Shown piece by piece: positions 7,257-17,100 of a stretch of DNA of 64,000 nucleotides. The DNA comes from a virus. The notes under the pieces are model-generated. The model made no database searches. It worked only from the letters and a program-made list of their open reading frames with translations, and was not told the DNA's origin. The stretch spans positions 16,288 to 80,287 of the IMG/VR virus record IMGVR_UViG_3300032069_000007; one strand, written 5' to 3'. The number at the start of each line of letters is the position of its first letter. Position 1 is the stretch's first letter. Position numbers and translations under genes: made by a program.

Positions 7257-9107
7257 ATGGGGCTCAGGCAACGACTCGCGGGCGCGTGGCACGCGCTCGT
7301 TGGGGGCGAACCACAAATCACGCAGTTCATGACACCCGACGTCCAGCAGGCACTGGCGTCGCCTGAGCACGTCAGTCTCCTGTCGGCGGTATCTGAGATC
7401 GTGCCGACCCTCTTGCCGGATGTCGTCAAAGCCCTCCGCGGGCGCGATCCCCACTTCAAGCAGCTCACTGAGTTCGACTACGTCGGCCTCTACCAGGGAG
7501 TCCGCGAGCCATTCCAGATCACGACCCTGACCTTTGACCTCTTGCGCCAGGTCTCGGAGAAGTGCCCGCCAGTCGCGGCCGTCATCCTGACCCGCGCAAA
7601 CCAGGTCGCCAGCTTTGCCCAGTTGCCGGACTCCAAGACCGATTCCGGCTTCAGGGTAGCGCTCCGGGAGCCCGAGGCAAAACCTTCCGCAGAGGACAAG
7701 CAGCGGATGCGCGCGCTCGAGGACGCCATCCTCGTGTGCGGCTTTACGCCAGGTGATGCATCCCGCGACGAGTATCCCGAATATACGAACTTCGAGCAGA
7801 TGGTGCGAGCAGTCGTGCGAGACACGCTGACGCTCGACGCGATCTGCCTTGAAACGATCCCGGGCAGGAACGCGAAGGCGTATCCCGTCGTTCGCTGGTT
7901 TCCAGTCGATGCCGCAGAGATCCGGCTGACGAGGCCGGAGACGTACAGATCGACCCGCCAGCAGCAAGGCGATGCAGATCGGGTCATCCGGTATGTCCAG
8001 ATGCGCGACGGCCGCCTCCTGTCCGAGTTTACGGCACAGGAGCTTTACTATTACAGGCGCAACCCATGCACCAACGTCCGGCGCGAGGGATACGGCACAT
8101 CAGAGCTCGAGATACTGATCGGGGTCGTGACCGCGATCCTGTATGCGCTCGACTACAACCGCAGCTACTTCCATCGCGGCAGCGTCCCGCCCGGGATCCT
8201 CTCGCTAATCGGAAACTACTCAGACGAGCAGCTCCTGGAGTTCCGCCGACAGTGGCACGCGATGTGCCGGGGGGTCGGGAACTGGTGGAACGTGCCAGTC
8301 TTCGGCACGAGGGAGGGACAAGGCGCGGTCTGGACTCCGCTCAGAGCGACCTCGCGCGATATGGAGTACCACATGTGGCTCGCGTTCCTCATTACGATCA
8401 CGTGTTCCGTATTCTCCATCCATCCGGAGGAGATCGGCATGCAGGCGTGGTCGCCCCAGAGCCGGGCGCCCCTTTCCGAACCATCGCCCGTTGCCCGGCT
8501 CCAGCAGAGTCAGGACAAGGGGCTGGTCCCCCTTCTCAAGAGCGTGCAGACGCTGATGAACGAGGCCATAGTGTGGCGGATCGAGCCCCGCTTCATCTTC
8601 AAATGGGTCAACATCGACGACTTCGACGAGGAGCGAGACGTCCGACTCCGCCAACAGCGCCTCGCTGCAGGACTGAGCACAGTAAATGAAGAGCGCGCCG
8701 AAATGGACCTCGAGCCGTTCCCCAAGGACAAGTTCTACGGCGACGTGCCGCTGAACCCGATCTCCTTCCAGCTCTTCCAGATGTCGCCAGAGGCGCAAGA
8801 GGTGCAAGCACGCGCCCAGCAAATGATGGGCGGACCGCAGATGCCCCAGCAGGGCCAGGAAGAGGAAGAAGAGCAGCCCGGTGCCGACGAGATGCACGCC
8901 ATCCTGGGCGGTGGGAAGGAACTGGCGCCGCCGGCCCCTCAGCAGGGCCAGAAGGTGCCCGGGGGCGGAGTGCCGCCGGGTGCTGGTTTGCGAGGAAAAC
9001 AGATGCCGATCCAGCGGAGCCTGGCCGGGCCCAAGCGCAGGCTGTACAAAGCAGACCGTGACTATCGGATTTTCGAGGTAGTCGTTGATGACGAGGAGGA
9101 AAATTAG
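7257..9107 (+). CDS. Portal protein
   Basis: 616 residues. It forms the dodecameric ring at the capsid vertex through which DNA is packaged and ejected. Portal-like segments include the central helix-rich region with YFHRGSVPPGIL, followed by a wing/stem section and the conserved stretch IHPEEIGMQAWSPQ. The last 100 residues are Gln/Glu/Gly/Pro-rich and probably disordered, with a basic tail. It sits directly under dyad motif copy 2 and its stop is adjacent to the ATG of the next gene, so the two are co-translated. Size and placement after the terminase fit the family. Confidence 0.88.
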   Translation: MGLRQRLAGAWHALVGGEPQITQFMTPDVQQALASPEHVSLLSAVSEIVPTLLPDVVKALRGRDPHFKQLTEFDYVGLYQGVREPFQITTLTFDLLRQVSEKCPPVAAVILTRANQVASFAQLPDSKTDSGFRVALREPEAKPSAEDKQRMRALEDAILVCGFTPGDASRDEYPEYTNFEQMVRAVVRDTLTLDAICLETIPGRNAKAYPVVRWFPVDAAEIRLTRPETYRSTRQQQGDADRVIRYVQMRDGRLLSEFTAQELYYYRRNPCTNVRREGYGTSELEILIGVVTAILYALDYNRSYFHRGSVPPGILSLIGNYSDEQLLEFRRQWHAMCRGVGNWWNVPVFGTREGQGAVWTPLRATSRDMEYHMWLAFLITITCSVFSIHPEEIGMQAWSPQSRAPLSEPSPVARLQQSQDKGLVPLLKSVQTLMNEAIVWRIEPRFIFKWVNIDDFDEERDVRLRQQRLAAGLSTVNEERAEMDLEPFPKDKFYGDVPLNPISFQLFQMSPEAQEVQARAQQMMGGPQMPQQGQEEEEEQPGADEMHAILGGGKELAPPAPQQGQKVPGGGVPPGAGLRGKQMPIQRSLAGPKRRLYKADRDYRIFEVVVDDEEEN

Positions 9108-10100
9108 ATGGCTGTAGAAGCCCAAGTGAAGTTAATCACGGATCGGGTAGCAGCGGGCCGGCAACTCGCCCGATCAAACTACGTTGATGGGCCGGGCGGC
9201 GACTTCTGGGCGTTGGTGGACGCCGCGCAGGATGAGACGTTCGAGAACCGCGTGAAGGGCACTAGCCTGACCGCCCTCGACTCGCGCCTGGCGCAGGGCA
9301 CGGACTGGTCAACGTCCGAACTCAGAACGATATTCGAGAACATGCGGGCCTACTTCCGGGACGACCTCGGGATAGCGCCGATCAGCAACAGCCATTTCGC
9401 AGGCTGGCTCAGGACCTACCTCCCTGCGCAGAGCGTTCCGGGCGGCCACTGGCGCGTCCCCTGGGACTGTGCAGAGGCGCTCGTGGAGGCGCTTGGAGCA
9501 TCCGACAAGTTGCCCGCATATTGCGTGTTCCCAAAGGGGACCCGGATCGACACAGGCAACCCGGCCAACGCTAAAATGCACCAGTTCGGCAGCCTTGACG
9601 CAAGCGGCGTGTGGACGGTCGTGGACGGCGCACTCGACAGCACGAAGATTGTCGGCGCGGGCGTCTGGGTTATCGCACTGGACGCCAACGACCTCCAGGC
9701 GATCTGGCGCTGTGTCTGCCAGAACGGGATAGACTACAAGGATATCGAGATCAGTTGGGCGATCACTCAGCAGTGGTCAAGGCGGCTCGCGGGCGCGCAG
9801 GCGCTCGCAGCCAATGCGACCGTTGGGGCCACGACCATCCAGGTTGCCTCGACTGCCAACTTCACCGTCGCCGACTACATACTGCTCTACAAGTCCGACG
9901 CGGTGCAGGAGGTCGTCCAGGTGAAGGCCCTGCTGACCGGTCCCGTGCGCCTTGAGTTGGAAACGCCCATCGTGAACGCCTACGCCATAACCGTGGACCA
10001 GGCGATCCCGCTGTTTACCAACGTGAGCTTGCAGACAAGAGAGCTGGGCACCGGGGCTGCGGGCCTATATGCCTACCCGGACAGAATCATCGCACTATAA
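9108..10100 (+). CDS. Uncharacterised structural protein after the portal
   Basis: 330 residues beginning immediately after the portal stop, with AGGAGG in the portal's last codons serving as ribosome site. The N-terminal 100 residues are helical and charged. The middle has Trp/Gly-rich patches (VDGPGGDFWALVDAAQ, WRVPWDCAEALVEAL). Residues about 230-300 form a beta segment with TTIQVASTANFTVADYILLY, a pattern often seen in phage tail or connector beta domains. The position between portal and MuF-like protein suggests a head component. No specific family is recognised. Confidence 0.6.
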   Translation: MAVEAQVKLITDRVAAGRQLARSNYVDGPGGDFWALVDAAQDETFENRVKGTSLTALDSRLAQGTDWSTSELRTIFENMRAYFRDDLGIAPISNSHFAGWLRTYLPAQSVPGGHWRVPWDCAEALVEALGASDKLPAYCVFPKGTRIDTGNPANAKMHQFGSLDASGVWTVVDGALDSTKIVGAGVWVIALDANDLQAIWRCVCQNGIDYKDIEISWAITQQWSRRLAGAQALAANATVGATTIQVASTANFTVADYILLYKSDAVQEVVQVKALLTGPVRLELETPIVNAYAITVDQAIPLFTNVSLQTRELGTGAAGLYAYPDRIIAL

Positions 10101-10104
10101 CGGC

Positions 10105-10794
10105 ATGAGTAGGGGCGTTCTGATACGGCTGAAGGTTCCGCGCGACCAGGATCCGGAGAGCGCGCTCGCCGAGCTCGCGAAGGCCCTCGGGATGCACCAC
10201 CCGGCCCGCCAGGCCGAGCGGGAGTGGGCCGAGCACGAGTTTCGGCTCGAAGCGGACACGTTCAGGCGGCAATTGGCCGATGACCTGACTCGGTACAGAG
10301 TTGGCGGCTTCGAGAAAGGTAGAAGCCAGGCCGAGTGGTGGATGAAGCGGCACATCCGGCAGTCGTACCTCCACGGGTTTGTCGAGGGCAAGATCGCCGC
10401 TGGCGGCTACGAGAGGATTGCCCTCAATCCTGAAGAGGAAAAGTGGCTCAAGAAACTGCGCTACGACGAGTACCGCTACCTGCGCAGGTTCCTGGACGAC
10501 ATCGACGCCCGGCGCGGCGTGATGGACTATCGGCGCCGCATGAAGATGTACGGCGATGCGATCTCCGGCCCCTACTGGGCGGGTTGGGCGCTCGCCAATA
10601 AGAGTACGCGCAGAATCATCAGGTGGGTATACGCGGAGGAGGCCGAGCACTGTGATACCTGCCTCGAATTGAACGGCCGGGAGTGGACAGCACCGGCGTT
10701 TGTGAAGTGGGTCATGGAAACCGGGATCCTGCCAGGGCAGAACACGCAGTGCTTGTCGAACTGCAAGTGTCACCTGGAGGAGCGTTTTGTCTGA
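10105..10794 (+). CDS. MuF-like head morphogenesis protein
   Basis: About 229 residues from the ATG at 10105; the frame also allows 10069 inside the previous gene, and neither start has a strong ribosome site. A long charged helical region comes first. The C-terminus then shows the MuF-like metal-binding signature: AEHCDTCLELNGREW, GILPGQNTQC and NCKCHLEE. In Mu gpF-like and SPP1 gp7-like proteins this module joins the portal and enters the virion with DNA. Location just after the portal fits this role. Confidence 0.82.
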   Translation: MSRGVLIRLKVPRDQDPESALAELAKALGMHHPARQAEREWAEHEFRLEADTFRRQLADDLTRYRVGGFEKGRSQAEWWMKRHIRQSYLHGFVEGKIAAGGYERIALNPEEEKWLKKLRYDEYRYLRRFLDDIDARRGVMDYRRRMKMYGDAISGPYWAGWALANKSTRRIIRWVYAEEAEHCDTCLELNGREWTAPAFVKWVMETGILPGQNTQCLSNCKCHLEERFV

Positions 10795-10829
10795 CTGAAT
10801 CTACTATTTGAATCGGAGGTTTATCGAAG

Positions 10830-12593
10830 ATGAGATGGCTTGGAAATATGCTTTTGACCAGAGCGTTCAAGAACGACCATAAGGCCCTTATCATCCGCCC
10901 TGAGAAGGGGGAGCGGGTCGACACCCTCTTGGAGTTGCAGGACCAGCAAGGCGTGGCCAAGTTCGCGGTCGACTCCAACGGCTCAGTCCGCACGGACTTC
11001 AACGCGGAGGTGGAGCGGGCACCGGCACGCAGACTGAGGATTGAGACCTATCGAAACGTTGATGTCAATGGTGAGAGTATAGACCTGTGCCATGTCAGCA
11101 ACGGAGTACTAGGTTTCGAGTTCCAGTATGGATATGCCTCGCCCTGGGCTAACTGCCACAACTACGTGACCATCTACGGTATTCGCGTAATGGGTTGTGG
11201 CGCCGATTATCTGTACTCTGATGGAGTTCAGGCAGGGGGGCCGTTCGCTGGGAGCATTTACGGTTCTGGGTTCTGGACTGCCATGACAGGATTGAAGTTC
11301 TTCAATTCTGCCGGTACTGAGATAGACCCTGATGGTCTCGATCCTACCGATACGAGTTTCTCGGTCGAGTTTACTCGTTGGATAGGGGCAAGTGTCGGGG
11401 CCACGACCAACGGCCCACAGTTTACCCTGACGGCCAACAAGACCCCGATGATTTACCTGGCCGACAAGGATGCCGCAGAGATATATCGCAATGACAAGAA
11501 CACCTATGGAGAGGCATTGGTACTAGCTAGTGCTGGGGTAAACAGAGGGTTGATCGGCAAAGTGATTGATGTGGGCGAGGTTCGGTCACACGATGTAGCG
11601 CAAAACGAGAAGTACAGGATTTACTTTTGGGTTCAGACTGTGACTGGTACGGGGGGCACCCTCACTGTTCGTATACATCCAGCCGCTAGGCTAAATACTG
11701 TGGGAGGATACCACTTTGCAAACTACGCTTCCCTCAATTTCACCGCGGGGGGTGGAGGAGCATGGGCAGCAGGCGCATGGAATTATGTCGAGGTGTCCGC
11801 AGAGCATTTTCGTCCTGGCACGAACATGGTTGTTTTCGATGGTGGCGGTATGACCACACAGAACAATCTGACGATTGGGGTAGATACAACCGTCGTCACG
11901 AGTATGCGCAACAAGGCTTACCAACTCTACAACGCAGCCGGAGCCTACTGGAAGATGATTACCCACAAATACACCTTCTATCGTGACATGGATAAGATAG
12001 ACATGGCCCCCAGTATCCACGGTTCGGATGCACAGAACGGTTATGCAGGCGTGGGGAAGTGTTGTCCTACCTACAACTTCGGTATGCTCCACAACTTCTA
12101 CCGGTGGCCGACGCACGAAAACTTCGGCGAGAGACTCCGGCAAACTGGCTACAAATGGTACTCCCCGAACCGAGTTACTTACAACGGGGTTGACATCATT
12201 CCTGGCACGACTATTCCTTGGACGGATACGGGAGGTGGATGGTTAGCAGGTGGCAATACTGTCCTGCGGATGGAGCCTCCAGCGTATGACCCATACGATG
12301 CCGCAGGAATCAAGTTCTGGAGAAGTGATGACCTCCGCAAGTCCGGGGTGATAACCGTCACTAAGGGCGCATCTACTGAAGACCTGAGCGTCGTCTTGGA
12401 GAAGTTTGTTGATAGACCCTATTGGTGGGGTGTAGGTGATGTTCCTGCCGATGCTGCACAGTTCAATGACATTGTGTTGTACTTGGGACGTGTCTCAGGA
12501 GGGGTCTACGCTCGAAAGAATGACTATTTGAACACCGATGTCTTGCCGGTAGTGACACTTGACCTAAGCTCGATGGTGCGCTATTTCAAATGA
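10830..12593 (+). CDS. Tail-fibre or receptor-binding-like protein
   Basis: 587 residues with an AATCGGAGG ribosome site. The N-terminal pattern KALIIRPEKGE ... LLELQDQQGVAKFAVDSNGSV is common at the start of phage fibre and spike proteins, where it repeats as a beta unit before receptor domains. The rest is Gly-, Tyr- and Trp-rich beta sequence with no catalytic motif, compatible with a sugar-binding head. The gene reads visibly less GC-rich than its neighbours from about 11040 to 12580, a sign of recent exchange. It is unusual to find it among head genes. A substrate-binding role is inferred only. Confidence 0.6.
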   Translation: MRWLGNMLLTRAFKNDHKALIIRPEKGERVDTLLELQDQQGVAKFAVDSNGSVRTDFNAEVERAPARRLRIETYRNVDVNGESIDLCHVSNGVLGFEFQYGYASPWANCHNYVTIYGIRVMGCGADYLYSDGVQAGGPFAGSIYGSGFWTAMTGLKFFNSAGTEIDPDGLDPTDTSFSVEFTRWIGASVGATTNGPQFTLTANKTPMIYLADKDAAEIYRNDKNTYGEALVLASAGVNRGLIGKVIDVGEVRSHDVAQNEKYRIYFWVQTVTGTGGTLTVRIHPAARLNTVGGYHFANYASLNFTAGGGGAWAAGAWNYVEVSAEHFRPGTNMVVFDGGGMTTQNNLTIGVDTTVVTSMRNKAYQLYNAAGAYWKMITHKYTFYRDMDKIDMAPSIHGSDAQNGYAGVGKCCPTYNFGMLHNFYRWPTHENFGERLRQTGYKWYSPNRVTYNGVDIIPGTTIPWTDTGGGWLAGGNTVLRMEPPAYDPYDAAGIKFWRSDDLRKSGVITVTKGASTEDLSVVLEKFVDRPYWWGVGDVPADAAQFNDIVLYLGRVSGGVYARKNDYLNTDVLPVVTLDLSSMVRYFK

Positions 12594-12621
12594 GGGTTGC
12601 GCCAAGGACGCGCAGATCTAA

Positions 12622-12723
12622 GTGGGCGCGCTGCTCACGATAACTTTGACGGGATCAACGGCGATTGGGCGCATCGTGGAGTCGCCGGTGACTTGGCTTG
12701 ACCTCTACTACGAGGAGAAATAA
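12622..12723 (+). CDS. Tiny ORF, possible remnant of a fibre C-terminus (uncertain)
   Basis: A 33-residue frame (VGALLTITLTGSTAIGRIVE, ending WLDLYYEEK) lies in the 148-base gap after the fibre gene. It starts at a GTG directly after an in-frame TAA and has no ribosome site. Its protein-like composition suggests a leftover end of an earlier gene displaced by the fibre gene. Otherwise nothing is seen in this gap except the Shine-Dalgarno of the next gene. Confidence 0.2.
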   Translation: MGALLTITLTGSTAIGRIVESPVTWLDLYYEEK

Positions 12724-12741
12724 CCGAACCCGGAGGCATAT

Positions 12742-13977
12742 ATGGAAGCACAAACAACGTTCGCCGAGCGCTGGGCCGTAGCGAAGGGCATCAAGTCCGA
12801 CCTTGCCGACGCGCTTGAAGATGAGGAAGAGGCCGTCGCGGATTACGACGAGCAACTCGAGGAGGCCGGCGAAGGCAAACTCAGGGAAGACCTGACGGAG
12901 ATCCGCGATGACGAGAAGGACCATGCGCGGCGACTCCGGCGCCATCTCAAGCGGCACGTCGCGGGCAAGAGTTTTGCCGACCGCTGGGCCCTCGAAAAGT
13001 CCAACCCGAGCCTCATCCGCCGCACGCCAGGGCATCCTGCCCACCAGGCGTTGCTGGACGTTGGGGCGCGCTACCACGGCACGATTCGCGACCCGAGAAA
13101 CGGGGCAGAGCATCACGTTTACTCAGTGCCGCAGAAGATGAACTTCCAAGGCACGGCTATTTCGGCCAACACTGCCGCGGGGTGGCACCGCCTATCAGGG
13201 AACTGGGCACCCATGGCTACGCCCTCCCGCCACACGCACCGCTGGTCGTCATTTGAAAACCCGGAGAGAACAGCCCGACACGTGCTCCACGGGTTCACAA
13301 ACCCAGAGCATGCCGAGGCCGCACTCAAGGCGACTCATCGGTTGACGCAAAAGTGGCAGAAACCTGCGGCTCTGGGATCGCCCAAGAAGTCCTTCGCCGA
13401 GCGGTGGGAAGTGGAAAAATCCCACGTCAAAGGCCATTACCGCCAACGCGGCTCCAAGCGCTCTTGGGTCAAGCCGCACGAGCGGAAGGACACTCCGGGT
13501 GCCCCGCGGCAGGAACCAGCGGCGGGTATCCAAACCCCGTACCGCACGCGACAGGAAGTGGAGCGCGAGACGTCGGAACTCTTCCGGGATGCTGACGTGA
13601 TCTCGACCTACACCCGCAAGGACGCCCTGGCAGACGGCACGCTCGTTGACCTGACAAAGTGGGCCTCATCCGGGCCGGAAGGTATGATGGGCGGCTTCAA
13701 GGTTCCGGTCGCGGTAACGTCCGCTGTCTGGGGCGAGATCAACGACATCCCGAAGTCGAAGCAGGGAATTCAGGACGTTCGGGGTCGCGCGCACGATGTG
13801 CTCACGATGGCAGTGCTTGCGGCAAGGAGTGCGAAGCCGGGTAACAGCGAAGTCCTGTTCCGCGTCATCATGGACATCTCCGCAACCCGGGGCCGATACC
13901 AGACCTACAAGTTGAACATTGGGCCAGGGGATGTGGGCGAGCCCGTTGTGACCATTATGAGGCCCGAAGAGGACTAG
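12742..13977 (+). CDS. Modular internal protein: helical hairpin plus DUF6573-like domain
   Basis: 411 residues in three modules separated by a recurring linker (TFAERWAVAKG, SFADRWALEKS, SFAERWEVEKS). The first is an acidic helical pair (residues about 20-70, EDEEEAVADYDEQLEE ... DDEKDHARRLRRHL) resembling a ferritin/rubrerythrin-like hairpin. The second is His/Trp-rich and unidentified. The third begins with the SHVKGHYRQRGSKRSWVKPH linker and ends in a region like DUF6573 (DVISTYTRKDALADGTLVDL, FKVPVAVTSAVWGEI). The same linker types occur in the giant proteins that follow. It opens the block of proteins that are probably injected. Confidence 0.6.
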   Translation: MEAQTTFAERWAVAKGIKSDLADALEDEEEAVADYDEQLEEAGEGKLREDLTEIRDDEKDHARRLRRHLKRHVAGKSFADRWALEKSNPSLIRRTPGHPAHQALLDVGARYHGTIRDPRNGAEHHVYSVPQKMNFQGTAISANTAAGWHRLSGNWAPMATPSRHTHRWSSFENPERTARHVLHGFTNPEHAEAALKATHRLTQKWQKPAALGSPKKSFAERWEVEKSHVKGHYRQRGSKRSWVKPHERKDTPGAPRQEPAAGIQTPYRTRQEVERETSELFRDADVISTYTRKDALADGTLVDLTKWASSGPEGMMGGFKVPVAVTSAVWGEINDIPKSKQGIQDVRGRAHDVLTMAVLAARSAKPGNSEVLFRVIMDISATRGRYQTYKLNIGPGDVGEPVVTIMRPEED

Positions 13978-13987
13978 GAGGGCCAGG

Positions 13988-14146
13988 ATGGCTGAAGCCG
14001 TTCCCGAACCCGCATTGTGGGCAGCCAAGCCGCAGCCTGACCGCAACGTCGGCGACGGGTGGCCTGCTTGGGACATTGAGTGCGATCGCTGGCGCGACCC
14101 AGAACGACCAAGGGAGCAAAGATGGCGCCGACCGAAACCGCAGTAA
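13988..14146 (+). CDS. Small hypothetical protein, 52 aa
   Basis: Starts at ATG 13988 behind a strong GGAGG site and ends at TAA 14144-14146. It is Trp/Arg/Pro-rich: MAEAVPEPALWAAKPQPDRN at the start and REQRWRRPKPQ at the end. It overlaps the start of the giant protein (ATG 14122) by 25 bases in another frame, so translation of the two is likely coupled. No function is recognised. Confidence 0.5.
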   Translation: MAEAVPEPALWAAKPQPDRNVGDGWPAWDIECDRWRDPERPREQRWRRPKPQ

Positions 14147-17100
14147 AGCCCGTTCTGGATTTGCACGACCTCGAGAAGTCGAGGGTGAGGGCGTACACCC
14201 GGCGTGGATCGAGTGGTCAGCCAGTTCAGGTTGCCGAGTATCAGACGAAGGTCCAGAAGAGACCGCAAGCCCCCGGCGGGCCGCGTCTCACGGTCGCGCG
14301 TCAGCCAGCAACTCGCTCTGCCAGAAGCCGGTTAGCCTCTGCCTCGTCGATGCGCTTCCCATCGCGCAGAAGGTCGGCGTACAGGACGTCAGCACGCACC
14401 CAGTCCGCATCCCAGGGTGAGCGGCGCTCCACGGCATCCAAGGAGGTCTTGCCTTCGTCCTCCGACTCGACCCAGGAACGGCAGACGGTGTCGCCGTCCA
14501 AAACCCAGTATGTTAGTTCGCGGTCTGGCACTGTCCGGTCCACCCCCAAGGTCATTATACCACGAACAGCAGCGGCAACGACATCGGCGGCGCTCAGCCG
14601 CAGAATATCCAACCTCGAGAGCACCGGCAACGGTCACGAGGTCGCAAAGTATGCGGCGGCGATCGCGGCTCACCTCAAGGACGCACCGACGCCCTTCAAG
14701 GGAACGTGGGAGGACAAGCGACAGCCGACAGGCGACATCCCGGACCTACTGCAGCTTGCAGAGAGTGCCAAGCCGAACTTTGAAGCGAGTCTGGGGAGGA
14801 TCGCTGATCGGCACGGCGGGGCTAGTGCCTGCCGCATCAAGCAGGAACAAACGCTCAGGACGCGGATGCGCGACAAGGGCCGGCCCGCTGATACCGTGAC
14901 GGACATTCTCGGCGGCCGGATCATCACCGATGACCCTGCGCACATCGCTCCCGTTCTTCGAGAGTTGCGAGAACTCTATCCCGTAGTAGAGGATGAAGAT
15001 AAGTTCGCCCACCCTACGTCCTTTGGCTACTGCGCCCGGCACGTGCTGGTCAAACTGCCGAGCGGCCTTACGGCCGAAGTCCAGGTCAACCTCCGAGAAT
15101 CCATCGAAATCCAGGATGTCGTCAGCCACCCGATCTACGAGGAGCTTCGCGCACCGAAGCGCAGGACCGTCGAAGAGCGCCAGGCGTTGCTCGCGAAGGT
15201 GGACGAGATACGGGGCCGGTACGCCGAGGTTCTGCGCAAGGCGACTGCGGCTCTCGGATTGGTGGTCAAGTCGCTCGTTGTTCGGTCCGTTGCGGCCTTC
15301 CAGGAGGCGAAGCACCCGCGAGTGCCACAAGGGCAGCGGGATGCCGAGGGTCGAACCGGCGGCGAGTTCGCGCCCAACCGCACCGGCAGATATACGCGGA
15401 AGGTCGTGACGCCGCGCGGCAACGTCGTCTACGTGTACCCGAAGCGCGTGGCCCAGGCCCGGCAGTCGGCCAAGTTTCGAGGGATGCAGAAGTTGGCGGG
15501 AAAACTGCCGACAATCCGCACTGCCCTCTCGCAGGATATCCGGCGCAGGGACCTCGAGGAGCGAAGAGTCTGCGCCGTTGCAGTCGCACTGATAGACAGC
15601 CTGCACTTCCGGGTCGGCACAGAGGGGGCCGAGACCGCCGGCGAGCCGACGTACGGCGTGACGACGCTTTTGGGTGACCACGTGCGCAACACGGACGCCA
15701 AGATCATCTTCCAGTTCCGCGGCAAGAAAGGGGTCCAATGGTCGCGGGAACTCCACAAGCCCGATGACCCGGATCTGGCGAGCGCCGTGGAGCAGATCTT
15801 GAGCGGCGTCGGACCGGACGAGCGCGTTTTCCGCTTTCGGGGCGCGCGCGGTCTCGAGCCTCTGACCGGGTATCGTGTTGAGAAGTACCTCAAGAGGTGG
15901 AACACGACGCCGAAGGCGTTCAGGACATTGCACGGGTCATACCTGGCGCACAGTGCGCTGTCACAATTTGTCAGCCAGCACCGCGGTCAGCGGCAGTCCA
16001 GGAAGCAGGTGAAAGCAGATATTCGCGAGGTCTGTAGCTATGTTTCCGCGGAACTGGGGAACACGCCCGCGATCGCGAAGCGGAGCTACATAATGCCGGA
16101 GATCATCCGAAGCTACATTGAGTCCGAGGGCACAAGGGTCGAGCCAGACCTCAAAATGGGGAAATCATTGGACGTCTGCCAGCTCTGGATTTTGGCAAAC
16201 GAGCACGGTCAGGTCCGCGGGTTCCTCCACAATGCGACGGAGCACGTCGAGCGGTTCGCGGACCAGCTCGCAAAGGCCCGAGTGGAGAAGTCCGACCAGG
16301 AGGTCGAGAAGTCACAGTTGGGGCTGCCGTACCATCTCGAAGGCGGGGTTGGCTCGGCGCACAGGGGGGCCAAGAAGCGGCTCGGCAGGCGCGCGCTGAT
16401 AGTCCGGACAGGCCGACAGCCAAAAGCGGCAGGCGATCCCGACCTGTCGCGGAAGATCAAGCGCATTGTCGGAGTCGTTGATACCCGCCAATACGAGGAG
16501 ATCGGCGACACGTGGAAGCCCATCGCCGGTAGTGGGACAGTGAACCAATGTGCGCGCTGCGGGAAGGACCATGAGGTTCATGCGACGGTCGAGCTTCAGG
16601 ACGGCACGCACGCCGTAGTCGGCACGAGCTGCATGAAGGCCGACAACATGGAGATGGCGCTGCGCTTCGAGAAGCTCGACCGGGCGGCCAGGCGGCTGCG
16701 GCAGCTCGAAGCCGAAAAAGCAAAGTACGATAGGGAAGTGCAGCAGTACCAGGGGGCGCTCGCGGAGGTCAGGGCGATGCCGAAGCCTCCGATCGAGGTC
16801 GTTATTGCTGAGGACCACCCTTGGTCACGGTACGAGTACAGAATGGGCGAAGCTAGGTGCTGGGGCGAGAAGCCCGATGATCCAGAGCGGCGCATGTGCG
16901 TAACATCGAACTGGGAGACGAAAGAGCTCGTGAAGCGCGGGATCCCGCACGGGCGGCGTCCTTACCCACTCCACGAATTTGACAGGGAAATCGCCAAGGT
17001 GAAAAGGCGGATCGAGGCGGTCAAGGCAGAGTCGGAAGTCGAGAAGTCCTCTCTCTCGCGCGCGCGCAAGATAGTCACGGAGATGTACGAAAATCTTTCA

